Assembly (NCBI RefSeq): GCF_002285795.1
Contig: NZ_CP022961.1
Coordinates: 4,530,001-4,594,000 of the forward strand
Reading direction: 5' to 3'
Origin: Plantactinospora sp. KBS50
GTDB taxonomy: Bacteria; Actinomycetota; Actinomycetes; Mycobacteriales; Micromonosporaceae
DNA: 64,000 nt
Shown here: piece after piece, positions 54,328 through 63,350 of the stretch
How positions within the stretch are numbered: position 1 is the stretch's first letter
Layout of the letters: each line of letters starts with the position of its first letter
Made by a program: the position numbers and the translations under genes
The notes under the pieces: generated by a model
Told to the model about the DNA's origin: nothing
The model's database searches: none
Seen by the model: only the letters and a program-made list of their open reading frames with translations

Positions 54328-55260
54328 ATGGAGCTGAACGAGAACGCCGAGGTCGACACCAGCCAGGTCGAAGACATGCGCGGATCGACCGGGGGTGGCG
54401 GCGGTGGCGGCGGCAGGATGGGCATCCCCATTCCGATCCCCGGCGGTGGCGGCGGCGGGCGAGGAGGTCTGATCGGGATCGTCATCGCCGTCCTGGTGGC
54501 GCTGCTCGGCGGCGGTTTCGGGGTCAGCCAACTCGGCGGGGGCGGCGGCGACCAGCCCGCGGACAACAGCACGCTGAACCAGCGCTGCGACGCCGCCGAC
54601 AAGACCGAACAGCGGGACTGCCGCAACACGCTCTACGTCAACTCGATCCAGGACTACTGGCAGACGGCCATGCCGGAGGCGTTCGGCAAGAAGTACCAGC
54701 CGGTCACCACCCGGTTCTTCAGCGGCAACGTGAACACCGGCTGCGGCCAGGCCGACTCCGGGGTCGGGCCGTTCTACTGTCCGGCGGACCAGCACGTCTA
54801 CATCGACCTGACGTTCTACGACACCCTGGCGCAGGAGTTCGGGGTGACGGGCGAGTTCCCCCAGCCGTACGTGCTGGCGCACGAGTACGGCCACCACGTG
54901 CAGGATCTGCTCGGCACCAACGCCAAGGCGGAGCAGGGCGGCCAGCAGGGCCCGAACTCCGGCTCCGTCCGGCTGGAACTGCAGGCGGACTGCTACGCGG
55001 GCGCCTGGGCACACCACGCCACCGAGACGAAGACCAGGAGCGGCAAGGCGATCTTCAAGTCGATCGACCAGCAGGACATCCAGGACGCGGTGGACACCGC
55101 GGGCGCGATCGGCGACGACGCCATCCAGCGGAAGTCCGGCCAGGGCAACGACCCGAGTTCGTACACCCACGGCACCTCCGCACAGCGGCAGAAGTGGTTC
55201 GAGCAGGGCTACGACAGCGGCGACCCGAAGACCTGCGACACGTTCAGCGGCAGCATCTGA
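54328..55260 (+). CDS. Neutral zinc metallopeptidase (YpfJ/KPN_02809 family)
   Basis: A 310-residue membrane-anchored metallopeptidase. A Gly-rich N-terminal cytosolic segment (STGGGGGGGGRMG, PIPGGGGGGRGG) precedes one membrane helix (about 50-68, LIGIVIAVLVALLGGGFG). The extracellular domain has the zincin motif H185-E186-Y-G-H189 in LAHEYGHHVQ and a downstream Glu in LELQADCYAGAW as probable third ligand. The ATG at 54328 has GAGG five bases upstream. The substrate is unknown. It is convergent with acVLRF1, with a palindromic repeat between. Confidence 0.9.
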   Translation: MELNENAEVDTSQVEDMRGSTGGGGGGGGRMGIPIPIPGGGGGGRGGLIGIVIAVLVALLGGGFGVSQLGGGGGDQPADNSTLNQRCDAADKTEQRDCRNTLYVNSIQDYWQTAMPEAFGKKYQPVTTRFFSGNVNTGCGQADSGVGPFYCPADQHVYIDLTFYDTLAQEFGVTGEFPQPYVLAHEYGHHVQDLLGTNAKAEQGGQQGPNSGSVRLELQADCYAGAWAHHATETKTRSGKAIFKSIDQQDIQDAVDTAGAIGDDAIQRKSGQGNDPSSYTHGTSAQRQKWFEQGYDSGDPKTCDTFSGSI

Positions 55261-55318
55261 CCTCCGCCCGAGGTCATCACCTCGCGCATGGCTGGCCCCG
55301 CGCATGGCTGGCCCCGCG

Positions 55319-55399
55319 CATGATCGACTCGTCTTCGGTGAAGTCGGGGGATCCGGACCGCCGGGATACCCCAACTTCGCCGAAGACGAGTCGATCATG
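55319..55399. repeat. Dispersed palindrome, family B, copy 3
   Basis: Outer 20-nt arms CATGATCGACTCGTCTTCGG and its exact complement enclose AGTCGGGGGATCC and GGATACCCCAACTTCG-type inner arms. It lies between convergent genes. Just before it, 55284-55322 holds the 16-bp unit GCGCATGGCTGGCCCC about two and a half times. Confidence 0.85.
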
Positions 55400-55414
55400 G
55401 GCCGGACGGCCTGA

Positions 55415-55489
55415 ACCGGCAGTCCCCGGACCGGCAGTCCCCGGACCGGCGGCTCCTAGACCGGTGGCTCCTAGACCGGTGGCTCCGGA
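55415..55489. repeat. 15-bp tandem repeat spanning the acVLRF1 stop codon
   Basis: Five units of 15 bp: two of ACCGGCAGTCCCCGG and three variants (ACCGGTGGCTCCTAG type). They run from the intergenic region into the last codons of acVLRF1, whose stop at 55471-55473 is inside a unit. Confidence 0.8.
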
Positions 55490-56295
55490 TCCCGGACCAG
55501 GATCCGGACCGCCCTCGCGGCGGCGACCGCCTCCACCAGGGCGGCGCGGCGCGGCTCGCCGACGGTGAGGAAGCGGTCGGCACGCAGCGACGCCAGCGGC
55601 GCCAACCGGCGATCGGCCAGCACCGTGTCGACGGCCCGTCGATCCCCGCCGCCGACCAGCGCGGCCAGCCGGTCGGCCTCGGGCAGCAGCAGCCGGGCCG
55701 CCAACTCGACGGCATCGCCGGCCGCGGCCCGCGCCTGGTTGTCCCGGCGCCGGGCGAAGCGCTGCTGCGACCAGCCGCCCGCCGCGGTGCGGCCCTGGAC
55801 GTACCGGCTGTCCACCTTGGAGGTGACCAGCCGGTCCCCCTCCGCCACGCCGATCGCCACGCTGCCCTTGCGGGCCAGCAGCAGGCCCAGCCGCCGGGGC
55901 GCGGTCGCCGCCGCGACGAATCCGGCGAGATCGGCCACCCCGGCGGGATCGGCGCCGGCAGCCGCCCGGCCGACGCCGGCACGATCGGTCCCGGCAGACA
56001 CGTCGGCGGCCCCGGCACGATCGGTCCCGGCAGACACGTCGGCGGCCCCGGCGGGATCGGTCCCGGCAGACACGTCGGCGGCCCGGGCGTGGTCGGTCTC
56101 CGCGGATGCCCCGGGCGGCAGCTCAAGCCGGGCGGTGGCGCCGTCCGGGGCGGTGAGCAGCAGGCCGGCCGGATCCGCGGCGACCGTGACCGTGGCCGGT
56201 CCGCCGTGCCGGTCGGCGAAGTTCGCCACCCACCGGGTGAGCCGGCCGGGGTCCACGTCCACCCAGCGGCCACCGCCGGCGGCCGGGCGGCTCAC
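55471..56295 (-). CDS. acVLRF1-family peptidyl-tRNA hydrolase
   Basis: A 274-residue protein of the actinobacterial VLRF1 family, related to eukaryotic Vms1/ANKZF1 and thought to release nascent chains from stalled ribosomes. The diagnostic segment is VQGRTAAGGWSQQRFARRRD followed by NQARAAAGDA, where the Gln after GGWS is the equivalent of the release-factor catalytic glutamine. The N-terminal WVDVDPGRLTRWVANFADRHGG is also typical. Between them, about residues 70-105 are a triplicated 12-residue unit (AADVSAGTDRAG) absent from the core fold. The start is GTG at 56295. The C-terminus ends inside a 15-bp tandem repeat. Confidence 0.88.
   Translation of the reverse strand: MSRPAAGGGRWVDVDPGRLTRWVANFADRHGGPATVTVAADPAGLLLTAPDGATARLELPPGASAETDHARAADVSAGTDPAGAADVSAGTDRAGAADVSAGTDRAGVGRAAAGADPAGVADLAGFVAAATAPRRLGLLLARKGSVAIGVAEGDRLVTSKVDSRYVQGRTAAGGWSQQRFARRRDNQARAAAGDAVELAARLLLPEADRLAALVGGGDRRAVDTVLADRRLAPLASLRADRFLTVGEPRRAALVEAVAAARAVRILVRDPEPPV
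55983..56090 (-). repeat. 36-bp in-frame tandem repeat within acVLRF1
   Basis: Three copies with period 36 (starts at 55983, 56019 and 56055, unit beginning GATCGGTCCCGGCAGACACG) encode the repeated AADVSAGTD-R/P-AG dodecapeptide. The arrays are almost identical, which suggests recent expansion. Confidence 0.85.
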
Positions 56296-56429
56296 CGAGC
56301 GGTTCCGATCCAGGGTGCCACGGGATCGACCGTACGGCAGTCCCGGGGTGCGCCGGTCAACGGACCCCGAACCGGCCGACCCGACAAACCCACGGGCCGG
56401 CAGGCCGGGCGGGCGAGGACCGCCGGGAG

Positions 56430-57050
56430 TCAGACCAGTACCGAGATCGCCAGTCCGGCGATGAGCGCGCTGGACAGCAGCGCCGTCACCAGCCGGCCGA
56501 CCGGGCCGGCGAGCACCCGGCCGACCAGCGAGCCACCGGCGGCGATCAGCAGTTGCCAGCTCGCCGAGGCGAGGAAGGCGCCGGCGACGAACAGCGCCGC
56601 CGCGGCGGCCGAGGAACCCCCGAGCGGCTGCCGACCGATGACGAGGGCGGCGAAGTAGACGATCGTCATCGGGTTGAGCAGGGTCAGGCCGAGCAGAGTC
56701 GGGTACGCCCGGGCCGGGCTGGCCAGCATCTCGCCGCGTCCGGACCGGGCCGGGTCACGATGCCGGGCCAGCGCCCGCCAGGCGCCGTGACCGGCCAGCA
56801 CCAGCAGCACCCCGGCGGCGACCCAGCGCAGTGGACCGGCCACCGGGCTGAGCACGCGGGTCAGCGCCACCCCGCCGAGGACGGCGGTGGCCGCGTACAG
56901 GCCGTCGGCGGTGGCGACGCCGAGCGCCGCCGCGGCACCGACCGCCAGGGAGAACCGGGCGCTCAGGCCGAGGATGAGGACCGCGATGGCACCGACCGGG
57001 ACGGCCACGCCGTACCCGGCGACCAGTCCGGCCAGGAAGGCCGCGGTCAC
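56430..57050 (-). CDS. LysE/RhtB-family amino-acid exporter
   Basis: A 206-residue inner-membrane protein with about six hydrophobic helices. The N-terminal AGLVAGYGVAVPVGAIAVLIL and the LNPMTIVYFAALV segment mark the LysE translocator superfamily, which exports lysine, homoserine, threonine or other small compounds. GTG at 57050 is chosen because the sequence before it is Arg/Pro-rich and not membrane-like. The ribosome site is weak, so the start could be 10-20 codons off. The 134 bp between this gene's end and acVLRF1, and the 161 bp to the suf genes, show nothing distinctive. Confidence 0.82.
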   Translation of the reverse strand: MTAAFLAGLVAGYGVAVPVGAIAVLILGLSARFSLAVGAAAALGVATADGLYAATAVLGGVALTRVLSPVAGPLRWVAAGVLLVLAGHGAWRALARHRDPARSGRGEMLASPARAYPTLLGLTLLNPMTIVYFAALVIGRQPLGGSSAAAAALFVAGAFLASASWQLLIAAGGSLVGRVLAGPVGRLVTALLSSALIAGLAISVLV

Positions 57051-57211
57051 GACGGCGGCGGATCGACCAGGTCGGACACCGCCGCGGCGCACTGTCGCCC
57101 GGCCGCAGGGGCCGGCGGGACAGTGCGGACGCGGACGGGGTACGGCGTGGTCACCGGCCCATTCTCGACGGTTCGGCGAGCCGGGTCGACCGAATTGGTC
57201 CGTGCCAGCGG

Positions 57212-57565
57212 TCAGACGTTGAAGCCGAGCGAGCGGAGCTGCTCCCGACCCTCGTCGGTGATCTTGTCGGGACCCCACGGCGGAATCCACACCCAGTTGA
57301 TCCGGAAGTCGTCCACCAGGCCGCCGTCCGGCCCCTTGGTGAGCGCCTCCCGCGTCTGGTCCTCGATCACGTCGGTCAGCGGGCAGGCCGCCGAGGTCAG
57401 CGTCATGTCCAGGGTCGCCACGTTGCCCTCGTCGACGTGGATCCCGTACACCAGACCCAGGTCGACCACGTTGATCCCGAGCTCGGGGTCGACGACGTCC
57501 TTCATCGCCTCTTCGATGTCGGCGATCCTGGTGTCGTTGCTGGTGTCGTTGCTCGTCTCGCTCAT
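57212..57565 (-). CDS. sufT: SufT-like MIP18/DUF59 Fe-S assembly factor
   Basis: A 117-residue DUF59 (MIP18/PaaD-like) protein with EEAMKDVVDPELGINVVDLGLVY, TLTSAACPLTDVI (Cys in the conserved loop) and VWIPPWGPDKITDEGREQL. Members help insert Fe-S clusters into client proteins. It is last in the suf operon. The ATG at 57565 overlaps the sufU stop as ATGA and has GGAGGTG upstream. Confidence 0.92.
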   Translation of the reverse strand: MSETSNDTSNDTRIADIEEAMKDVVDPELGINVVDLGLVYGIHVDEGNVATLDMTLTSAACPLTDVIEDQTREALTKGPDGGLVDDFRINWVWIPPWGPDKITDEGREQLRSLGFNV

Positions 57566-58035
57566 GCCGTCACCTCCGGGCTCACGCCCACCCCGGCGCG
57601 CGCCGCGGCGTCCTTGAACGCCATCCACGGCAGCAACGCACACTTGACCCGGGCCGGGTAGCGCGCCACGCCCGCGAACGCCACCCCGTCGCCCAGCACA
57701 TCCTCGTCCGGCGCGACCTGGCCCCGCCCGGACATCAGTTCCACGAAGGCCGCGTGCACCCCGAAGGCCCGCGCGGTGTCCCGGCCGGTCAGCAGCTCGT
57801 GCAGCACGCTGGCCGACGCCTGGCTGATCGAACAGCCCACCCCGTCGTACGAGATGTCGGCCAGCCGGTCGGCATCCACCGCCACCCGGACCGTAACCTC
57901 GTCGCCGCAGGTGGGGTTGACGTGGTGGGCTTCGCCCATCCGCAGGCCGGGGCCGGTGGCCTCGCGTAGGCCCCGGCCGTGCGGGTGCTTGTAGTGGTCC
58001 AGGATGATCTCCTGGTACAGCTCGTCGATCCGCAT
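57562..58035 (-). CDS. sufU: SufU zinc-dependent sulfurtransferase
   Basis: A 157-residue IscU-like protein of the SufU branch that takes sulfur from SufS. It has Cys in NPTCGDEV, the GVGCSISQASASVL block and the third Cys in VKCALLPW. The 18-20-residue insertion between the second and third Cys (GRDTARAFGVHAAFVELMSG) is the SufU signature. The ATG at 58035 shares one base with the sufS stop. Confidence 0.95.
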   Translation of the reverse strand: MRIDELYQEIILDHYKHPHGRGLREATGPGLRMGEAHHVNPTCGDEVTVRVAVDADRLADISYDGVGCSISQASASVLHELLTGRDTARAFGVHAAFVELMSGRGQVAPDEDVLGDGVAFAGVARYPARVKCALLPWMAFKDAAARAGVGVSPEVTA

Positions 58036-59357
58036 CAGCCGAACACCTTTCGCGCCTGTTCCAGCCCGCGCACCAGGGCGTCGATCTCCGCCGTGGTGGT
58101 GTACAGGTAGAACGAGGCCCGGGTCATCGCCGGTACGCCGAAGCGGGTGCACGTCGGCCGGGCGCAGTGATGCCCCACCCGTACCTGCACGCCCTGCGCG
58201 TCGAGCACCTGACCCACGTCGTGCGGATGCACGTCGCCCAGCGCGAAGGAGATCGTGCCTCCCCGCCCGACCGGCACCTCGGGCCCGAAGATCCGCAGGT
58301 CGGGCACCGTGCGGAGGGCGTCCAACGCGTACGTCGTCAGCTCCTTCTCGTGCCACTGCACCGCGCGCATGCCGATCCCGGACAGGTAGTCCACGGCCGC
58401 GCCCAGCCCGACCGCCTCGGCGATCGGCGGCGTGCCCGCCTCGAACCGGGCCGGCGGGGCCGCGAAGGTGGAGCCGGCCATCGTCACCGTCTCGATCATC
58501 GACCCGCCGCCGAGCACCGGCGGCATGGCCGCGAGCAGTTCGGACCGCCCCCACAGCACCCCGATGCCGGTCGGGCCGCACATCTTGTGACCGGTGAAGA
58601 CGATGAAGTCCGCGTCGTGGTCGACCACGTCCATCGGCAGGTGCGGGACCGACTGCGAGCAGTCCAGCAGCAGCAACGCGCCCACCTCGCGGACCCGGCG
58701 GGTGATCCGCGAGGTGGCGTTGACGGTGCCGAGGATGTTGGACATGTGCACCAGGGCGACGATCCTGGTCCGCTCGGTGACCAACTCGTCGAGGTTCGAC
58801 TCGTCGAGCCGGCCGCCCTCGGTCACCCCGAACCAGCGCAGCGTGGCGCCGGTCCGCTCGCACAGCAACTGCCAGGGCACGATGTTCGAGTGGTGCTCCA
58901 TCTCGGAGACCACCACCTCGTCGCCGGGGCCGAGCCGGAACCGCGGATCGGCGGCACCGGCCGAACCGGCCGGCCCCGTCGAGGCGTTCGAGAACGCGTA
59001 CGCCACCAGGTTGATCGCCTCGGTGGAGTTCTTGGTGAACACCACCTCGTCGGCGCTGGGTGCGTTGATGAACGCCGCCACCTTCGCGCGGGCCGCCTCG
59101 TACGCCTCGGTCGCCTCGGTGCCCAGCGTGTGCACCGAGCGCGACACGTTGGCGTTGTGCCGCTCGTAGTGCTCACGCAGCGCGTCGATGACCTGCCGGG
59201 GCTTGTGCGAGGTGTTCGCGCTGTCCAGGTAGACCAGCGGGTGCCCGTTGATCTCCCGCTCCAGGATCGGGAAATCGGCGCGGATCCGCTCGACGTCGAA
59301 GCGCGGCACGTCGTCGTACTGCGGCATGCCGGGCGGGATCGCGATGGTGCTGCTCAT
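58035..59357 (-). CDS. sufS: SufS cysteine desulfurase
   Basis: A 440-residue group II PLP cysteine desulfurase supplying sulfur for cluster assembly. The PLP lysine is K258 in FTGHKMCGPTGIG, and the catalytic Cys is in RVGHHCARPTCTRFG near residue 397. The start region (FDVERIRADFPILEREINGHPLVYLDSANTSHKP) is as in the family. It starts at 59357, 25 bp after sufC, and overlaps sufU by one base. Confidence 0.96.
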   Translation of the reverse strand: MSSTIAIPPGMPQYDDVPRFDVERIRADFPILEREINGHPLVYLDSANTSHKPRQVIDALREHYERHNANVSRSVHTLGTEATEAYEAARAKVAAFINAPSADEVVFTKNSTEAINLVAYAFSNASTGPAGSAGAADPRFRLGPGDEVVVSEMEHHSNIVPWQLLCERTGATLRWFGVTEGGRLDESNLDELVTERTRIVALVHMSNILGTVNATSRITRRVREVGALLLLDCSQSVPHLPMDVVDHDADFIVFTGHKMCGPTGIGVLWGRSELLAAMPPVLGGGSMIETVTMAGSTFAAPPARFEAGTPPIAEAVGLGAAVDYLSGIGMRAVQWHEKELTTYALDALRTVPDLRIFGPEVPVGRGGTISFALGDVHPHDVGQVLDAQGVQVRVGHHCARPTCTRFGVPAMTRASFYLYTTTAEIDALVRGLEQARKVFG

Positions 59358-59382
59358 CTGGACACGCGTCCTCTCCGCCTGA

Positions 59383-60156
59383 TCAGGCCCGCGCCGCGCC
59401 GGCGCCGGTGACGTACCGCTCGTAGCCCTCGTCCTCCAGCTTGTCGGCCAGTTCCGGGCCGCCCTGCTCGACGATCCGACCGGCGACGAAGACGTGCACG
59501 AAGTCCGGCTTGATGTAGCGGAGGATCCGGGTGTAGTGCGTGATCAGCAGCAGCCCGGTCTCGCCGGTCTCCCGGATCCGGTTCACGCCCTGGCTCACCA
59601 CCCGCAGCGCGTCCACGTCCAGACCCGAGTCGGTCTCGTCGAGGATCGCCATCTTCGGCTTGAGCAGTTCGAGCTGCACGATCTCGTGCCGCTTCTTCTC
59701 GCCGCCGGAGAAGCCCTCGTTCACGTTGCGCTGGGCGAACGCCGGGTCCATCTGCAACCGCTCCATGGCGCCGCGCAGCTCGCCGGCCCAGGTGCGCAGC
59801 TTGGGCGCGGTGCCGTCGATCGCGGTCTTGGCGGTACGCAGGAAGTTGGCGACCGACACCCCGGGCACCTCGACCGGGTACTGCATGGCCAGGAAGAGAC
59901 CGGCCCGCGCCCGCTCGTCGACGGACATGGCCAGCACGTCCTCGCCGTCCAGCGTCACCGAGCCGCCGGTGATCTCGTACTTCGGGTGGCCGGCGATCGA
60001 GTAGGCCAGGGTGGACTTGCCGGAGCCGTTCGGACCCATGAGGGCGTGGGTCTCCCCCGACCGCACGGTCAGGTCGACGCCGGCCAGGATCGGCTTCAGC
60101 TCGTCGTCGGGCAGCTTGACCGACACCTGTAGGTCGCGGATCTCCAGGGTGCTCAT
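59383..60156 (-). CDS. sufC: SufC ATPase
   Basis: A 257-residue ABC-type ATPase of the SufBCD scaffold. Walker A is GPNGSGKSTL, the signature FSGGEKKRHEI and Walker B MAILDETDSGLD. It energises conformational change in SufB-SufD. The ATG overlaps the TAA of the Rieske gene by one base. Confidence 0.97.
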   Translation of the reverse strand: MSTLEIRDLQVSVKLPDDELKPILAGVDLTVRSGETHALMGPNGSGKSTLAYSIAGHPKYEITGGSVTLDGEDVLAMSVDERARAGLFLAMQYPVEVPGVSVANFLRTAKTAIDGTAPKLRTWAGELRGAMERLQMDPAFAQRNVNEGFSGGEKKRHEIVQLELLKPKMAILDETDSGLDVDALRVVSQGVNRIRETGETGLLLITHYTRILRYIKPDFVHVFVAGRIVEQGGPELADKLEDEGYERYVTGAGAARA

Positions 60157-60491
60157 TATCGGGTCACTCCATTGCTTGGCGTCAGGCTGACGTACACGTC
60201 GCCGTCACGGACGTCGACGGGATACACGGGAACGGGTTCGGTGGCCGGCAGTCCGGTCGGCTCGCCGGTCCGCAGGTCGAAGCGGGAGCCGTGCAGCCAG
60301 CACTCCAGGGTGCAGCCGTCGACCTCGCCCTCGGAGAGCGGGATGGCGGCGTGCGAGCACTCGTCGTACACGGCGTAGAAGTTGTCGTCGTCGGCGTGCA
60401 CGACGGCGATCTCGGTGCCGTCCACGTCGGCCCGGATCGCCGTGCCCTTCGGCACGTCGTCCGCGGCGCAGATCCGGATCGGCTCGGACAT
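60156..60491 (-). CDS. Rieske-type ferredoxin in the suf operon
   Basis: A 111-residue NirD-like/non-heme-oxygenase ferredoxin. The 2Fe-2S ligands are Cys-x-His in DECSHAAIPL and Cys-x-x-His in ECWLHGSRFD. It sits between sufD and sufC with one-base overlaps on each side, the usual actinobacterial arrangement. An electron-donor role in cluster assembly is inferred. No partner reductase is present. Confidence 0.95.
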   Translation of the reverse strand: MSEPIRICAADDVPKGTAIRADVDGTEIAVVHADDDNFYAVYDECSHAAIPLSEGEVDGCTLECWLHGSRFDLRTGEPTGLPATEPVPVYPVDVRDGDVYVSLTPSNGVTR

Positions 60492-61711
60492 CAGGCGCTC
60501 GCCCGGTCCGCGTCGCCGTCGCCGAGGGCCGCGAACTCGCTCCGCCCGCTCGCCAGCCGGGCCTCGACCGCGTCGCCCAGCCGCTCGCGCAGCCCCTCGA
60601 CCGGAATCTTGTTGATCAGCTCGGCGAAGAAGCCGCGCACCACCAGGCGCCGCGCCTCGGCCTCCGGGATGCCCCGGGACATCAGGTAGAACAGCTGCTC
60701 GTCGTCGAACCGGCCGGTCGCGGAGGCGTGTCCGGCCCCGGCCACCTCGCCGGTCTCGATCTCCAGGTTGGGTACGGAGTCGGCGCGGGCGCCGTCGGTG
60801 AGCACCAGGTTCCGGTTGATCTCGTACGTGTCGGTGCCGGTGGCCTCGGCGCGGATGAGCACGTCGCCCACCCAGACCGTGTGCGCGTTCGTGCCCTGCA
60901 ACGCCCCGCGGTAGCCGACGTAGCTGCGGCAGTCCGGCACCGTGTGGTCGACGAGCTGGCGGTGTTCGAGGTGCTGCCCGCGCCGGGCGTCGCCGGCCGG
61001 GTCCGCCGGCAGCTCGGTGGCGAAGTACAGCCCGTACAGCTCGGCCTCGCCGCCGCGGCCGGTGTACTCGACGCTTGTGTACTGCCGGACCAGGTCGCCG
61101 CCGAGCGAGACCTGCACATGAATGATCTTGGCGTCCCGGCCGAGCCGCACCTTGAGGTGCTGCGCCTGGACCGCGTCGGGCTCCCAGTCGGCCACCGTGA
61201 CGAGCACCAGCTTCGCCCCGTCGGCGACCGCCACCTCGACGTTGTCGGCCAGGGTGACCGAGCCGATGTGCTCCAGCACCAGGGTCGCCTCGGCGAACCG
61301 GCCCACCTCGATGAAGGTGTGCCCGTACGCGACGCCGTCGGCGCCCCCGCCGACGACCCGGACCGTCGCCGGCTCGGTGACCACCGTGCCGCCGCTCACC
61401 GAGACCAGCAGCGACTGTTCGGCGTTGCCGTGCGCCAGCGCGCTGATCCGGTCGAACGGCACCAGCACGCTGCCCACCCGGGCGTCGTCGTGCGGGACGG
61501 TGGAGACCGTCACCCCGGGTGGTAGCTGCCCGTACTCGTGCTTGACCGCGCCCGACGCCGCGGGCGTGCCGGTGGCCAGCCCGCGCAGTCGCTTCAGCGG
61601 GGTGAACCGCCAGTCCTCCTCCAGGCCGGTCAGGGCCGGAAAGTCCGCCACGTCGTACGAGCGGAGCGCCTGCGACTTCGTCTTGGGCGGCGCGAATGCC
61701 TGCGTGCTCAT
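60491..61711 (-). CDS. sufD: SufD scaffold protein
   Basis: A 406-residue beta-helix protein pairing with SufB. It has the C-terminal SufB/D signature ([20 protein letters not shown], then IPEAEARRLVVRGFFAELINK). The ATG at 61711 begins STQAFAPPKTKSQALRSYDVADFP. The frame is open upstream through a 25-bp tandem repeat, but no start with a ribosome site lies there. It is separated from sufB by 208 bp, the only real gap in the operon. Confidence 0.95.
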   Translation of the reverse strand: MSTQAFAPPKTKSQALRSYDVADFPALTGLEEDWRFTPLKRLRGLATGTPAASGAVKHEYGQLPPGVTVSTVPHDDARVGSVLVPFDRISALAHGNAEQSLLVSVSGGTVVTEPATVRVVGGGADGVAYGHTFIEVGRFAEATLVLEHIGSVTLADNVEVAVADGAKLVLVTVADWEPDAVQAQHLKVRLGRDAKIIHVQVSLGGDLVRQYTSVEYTGRGGEAELYGLYFATELPADPAGDARRGQHLEHRQLVDHTVPDCRSYVGYRGALQGTNAHTVWVGDVLIRAEATGTDTYEINRNLVLTDGARADSVPNLEIETGEVAGAGHASATGRFDDEQLFYLMSRGIPEAEARRLVVRGFFAELINKIPVEGLRERLGDAVEARLASGRSEFAALGDGDADRASA

Positions 61712-61750
61712 CTCATCCTGTCTCTGCGGGAAACCCATCCACCATCTGCC

Positions 61751-61900
61751 TGCCACCGCCGGGAGACCGGCCATCTGCCACCGCCGGTAGACCGGCGATC
61801 TGGCACCGCCGGGACACCGGCCATCTGGCACCGCCGGAACACCGACCAGCTGCCACCGCCGGAACACCGGCTGCCTGCCACCGCCGGGACGCCGGCCGCG
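61751..61900 (-). repeat. Six-copy 25-bp tandem repeat between sufB and sufD
   Basis: The core TGCCACCGCCGG (with TGGCACCGCCGG variants) starts at 61751, 61776, 61801, 61826, 61851 and 61876, an exact 25-bp period. Each unit ends near ACCGGCC. The array lies wholly between the sufB stop and the sufD start. Confidence 0.92.
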
Positions 61901-61919
61901 GCGGGGCGTCGCCGCCGCG

Positions 61920-63350
61920 TCAGCCGACGGCGCCCTCCATCTGCAACTCGATCAGGCGGTTGAGCTCCAGCGCGTACTCCATGGGCAGTTCCTTGGCGAT
62001 CGGCTCGATGAAGCCGCGCACGATCATGGCCATCGCCTCGTCCTCGCTCAGGCCCCGGCTCATCAGGTAGAAGAGCTGGTCCTCGCTGACCTTGGAGACG
62101 GTGGCCTCGTGTCCCATCGCCACGTCATCCTCGCGGATGTCGACGTACGGGTAGGTGTCCGACCGGGAGATCGCGTCGACCAGCAGCGCGTCGCACTTCA
62201 CGGTGCTGCGGCTGTTGCTGGAACCCTCCAGCACCTGCACCAGGCCGCGGTAGGAGGTACGGCCGCCGCCCCGGGCGATCGACTTGGAGACGATCGTGCT
62301 GGAGGTGTGCGGCGCGGCGTGCACCATCTTGGCGCCGGCGTCCTGGTGCTGCCCCTCGCCGGCCATCGCCACCGAGAGCACCTCGCCCTTGGCGTGCTCG
62401 CCGGTCAGGTAGACCGCGGGGTACTTCATGGTCACCTTGGAGCCGATGTTGCCGTCGATCCACTCCATCGTGCCGCCCTCGTGGCAGACGGCGCGCTTGG
62501 TGACCAGGTTGTACACGTTGTTCGACCAGTTCTGGATGGTCGTGTACCGGCACCGGGCGTTCTTCTTCACGACGATCTCCACGACCGCGCTGTGCAGCGA
62601 GTCGGAGGAGTAGATCGGCGCCGTGCAGCCCTCGACGTAGTGCACGTACGCACCCTCGTCGACGATGATCAGGGTCCGCTCGAACTGGCCCATGTTCTCG
62701 GTGTTGATCCGGAAGTACGCCTGCAGCGGGATCTCCACGTGCACGCCCTTCGGCACGTAGATGAACGAGCCGCCGGACCACACCGACGTGTTCAGCGCGG
62801 CGAACTTGTTGTCGCCGACCGGGATGACGGTGCCGAAGTACTCCTTGAACAGGTCCTCGTGCTCCTTGAGCGCGGTGTCGGTGTCCAGGAAGACGACACC
62901 CTGCTCCTCCAGGTCGTCGCGGATCTTGTGGTAGACCACCTCGGACTCGTACTGCGCCGCCACGCCGGCGATCAGCCGCTGCTTCTCCGCCTCCGGGATG
63001 CCCAGCTTGTCGTACGTCCGCTTGATGTCCTCGGGCAGGTCGTCCCAGCTGGCCGCCTGCTTCTCGGTGGACCGGACGAAGTACTTGATGTTGTCGAAGT
63101 CGATGCCCGTGAGGTCGGCGCCCCAGGCCGGCATCGGCTTGCGGCCGAACAGCCGCAACCCCTTGAGCCGCAGGTCGAGCATCCAGTCCGGCTCGTTCTT
63201 CTTCGCGGAGATGTCCCGCACCACCGCCTCGTTGAGGCCACGCTGGGCGGAGGCGCCGGCGATGTCGGAGTCGGACCAGCCGTACTCGTACCGGCCCAGG
63301 GCGGCGAGGTGCTCCTCCTGGGTGACGGGCTGGACGATCTGCTCGGTCAT
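61920..63350 (-). CDS. sufB: SufB scaffold protein
   Basis: A 476-residue core scaffold on which the Fe-S cluster is built. Typical blocks are [40 protein letters not shown] and the C-terminal [20 protein letters not shown]. The ATG at 63350 overlaps the sufR stop (ATGA). It is first structural gene after the regulator. Confidence 0.97.
   Translation of the reverse strand: MTEQIVQPVTQEEHLAALGRYEYGWSDSDIAGASAQRGLNEAVVRDISAKKNEPDWMLDLRLKGLRLFGRKPMPAWGADLTGIDFDNIKYFVRSTEKQAASWDDLPEDIKRTYDKLGIPEAEKQRLIAGVAAQYESEVVYHKIRDDLEEQGVVFLDTDTALKEHEDLFKEYFGTVIPVGDNKFAALNTSVWSGGSFIYVPKGVHVEIPLQAYFRINTENMGQFERTLIIVDEGAYVHYVEGCTAPIYSSDSLHSAVVEIVVKKNARCRYTTIQNWSNNVYNLVTKRAVCHEGGTMEWIDGNIGSKVTMKYPAVYLTGEHAKGEVLSVAMAGEGQHQDAGAKMVHAAPHTSSTIVSKSIARGGGRTSYRGLVQVLEGSSNSRSTVKCDALLVDAISRSDTYPYVDIREDDVAMGHEATVSKVSEDQLFYLMSRGLSEDEAMAMIVRGFIEPIAKELPMEYALELNRLIELQMEGAVG

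Noticed and set aside
55395-56273. Alternative minus-strand frame overlapping acVLRF1
   Set aside because: Low-complexity shadow; the VLRF1 motif lies in the other frame.
61751-61900. Possible CRISPR array in the suf operon
   Set aside because: Exact 25-bp tandem units without spacers; a minisatellite.
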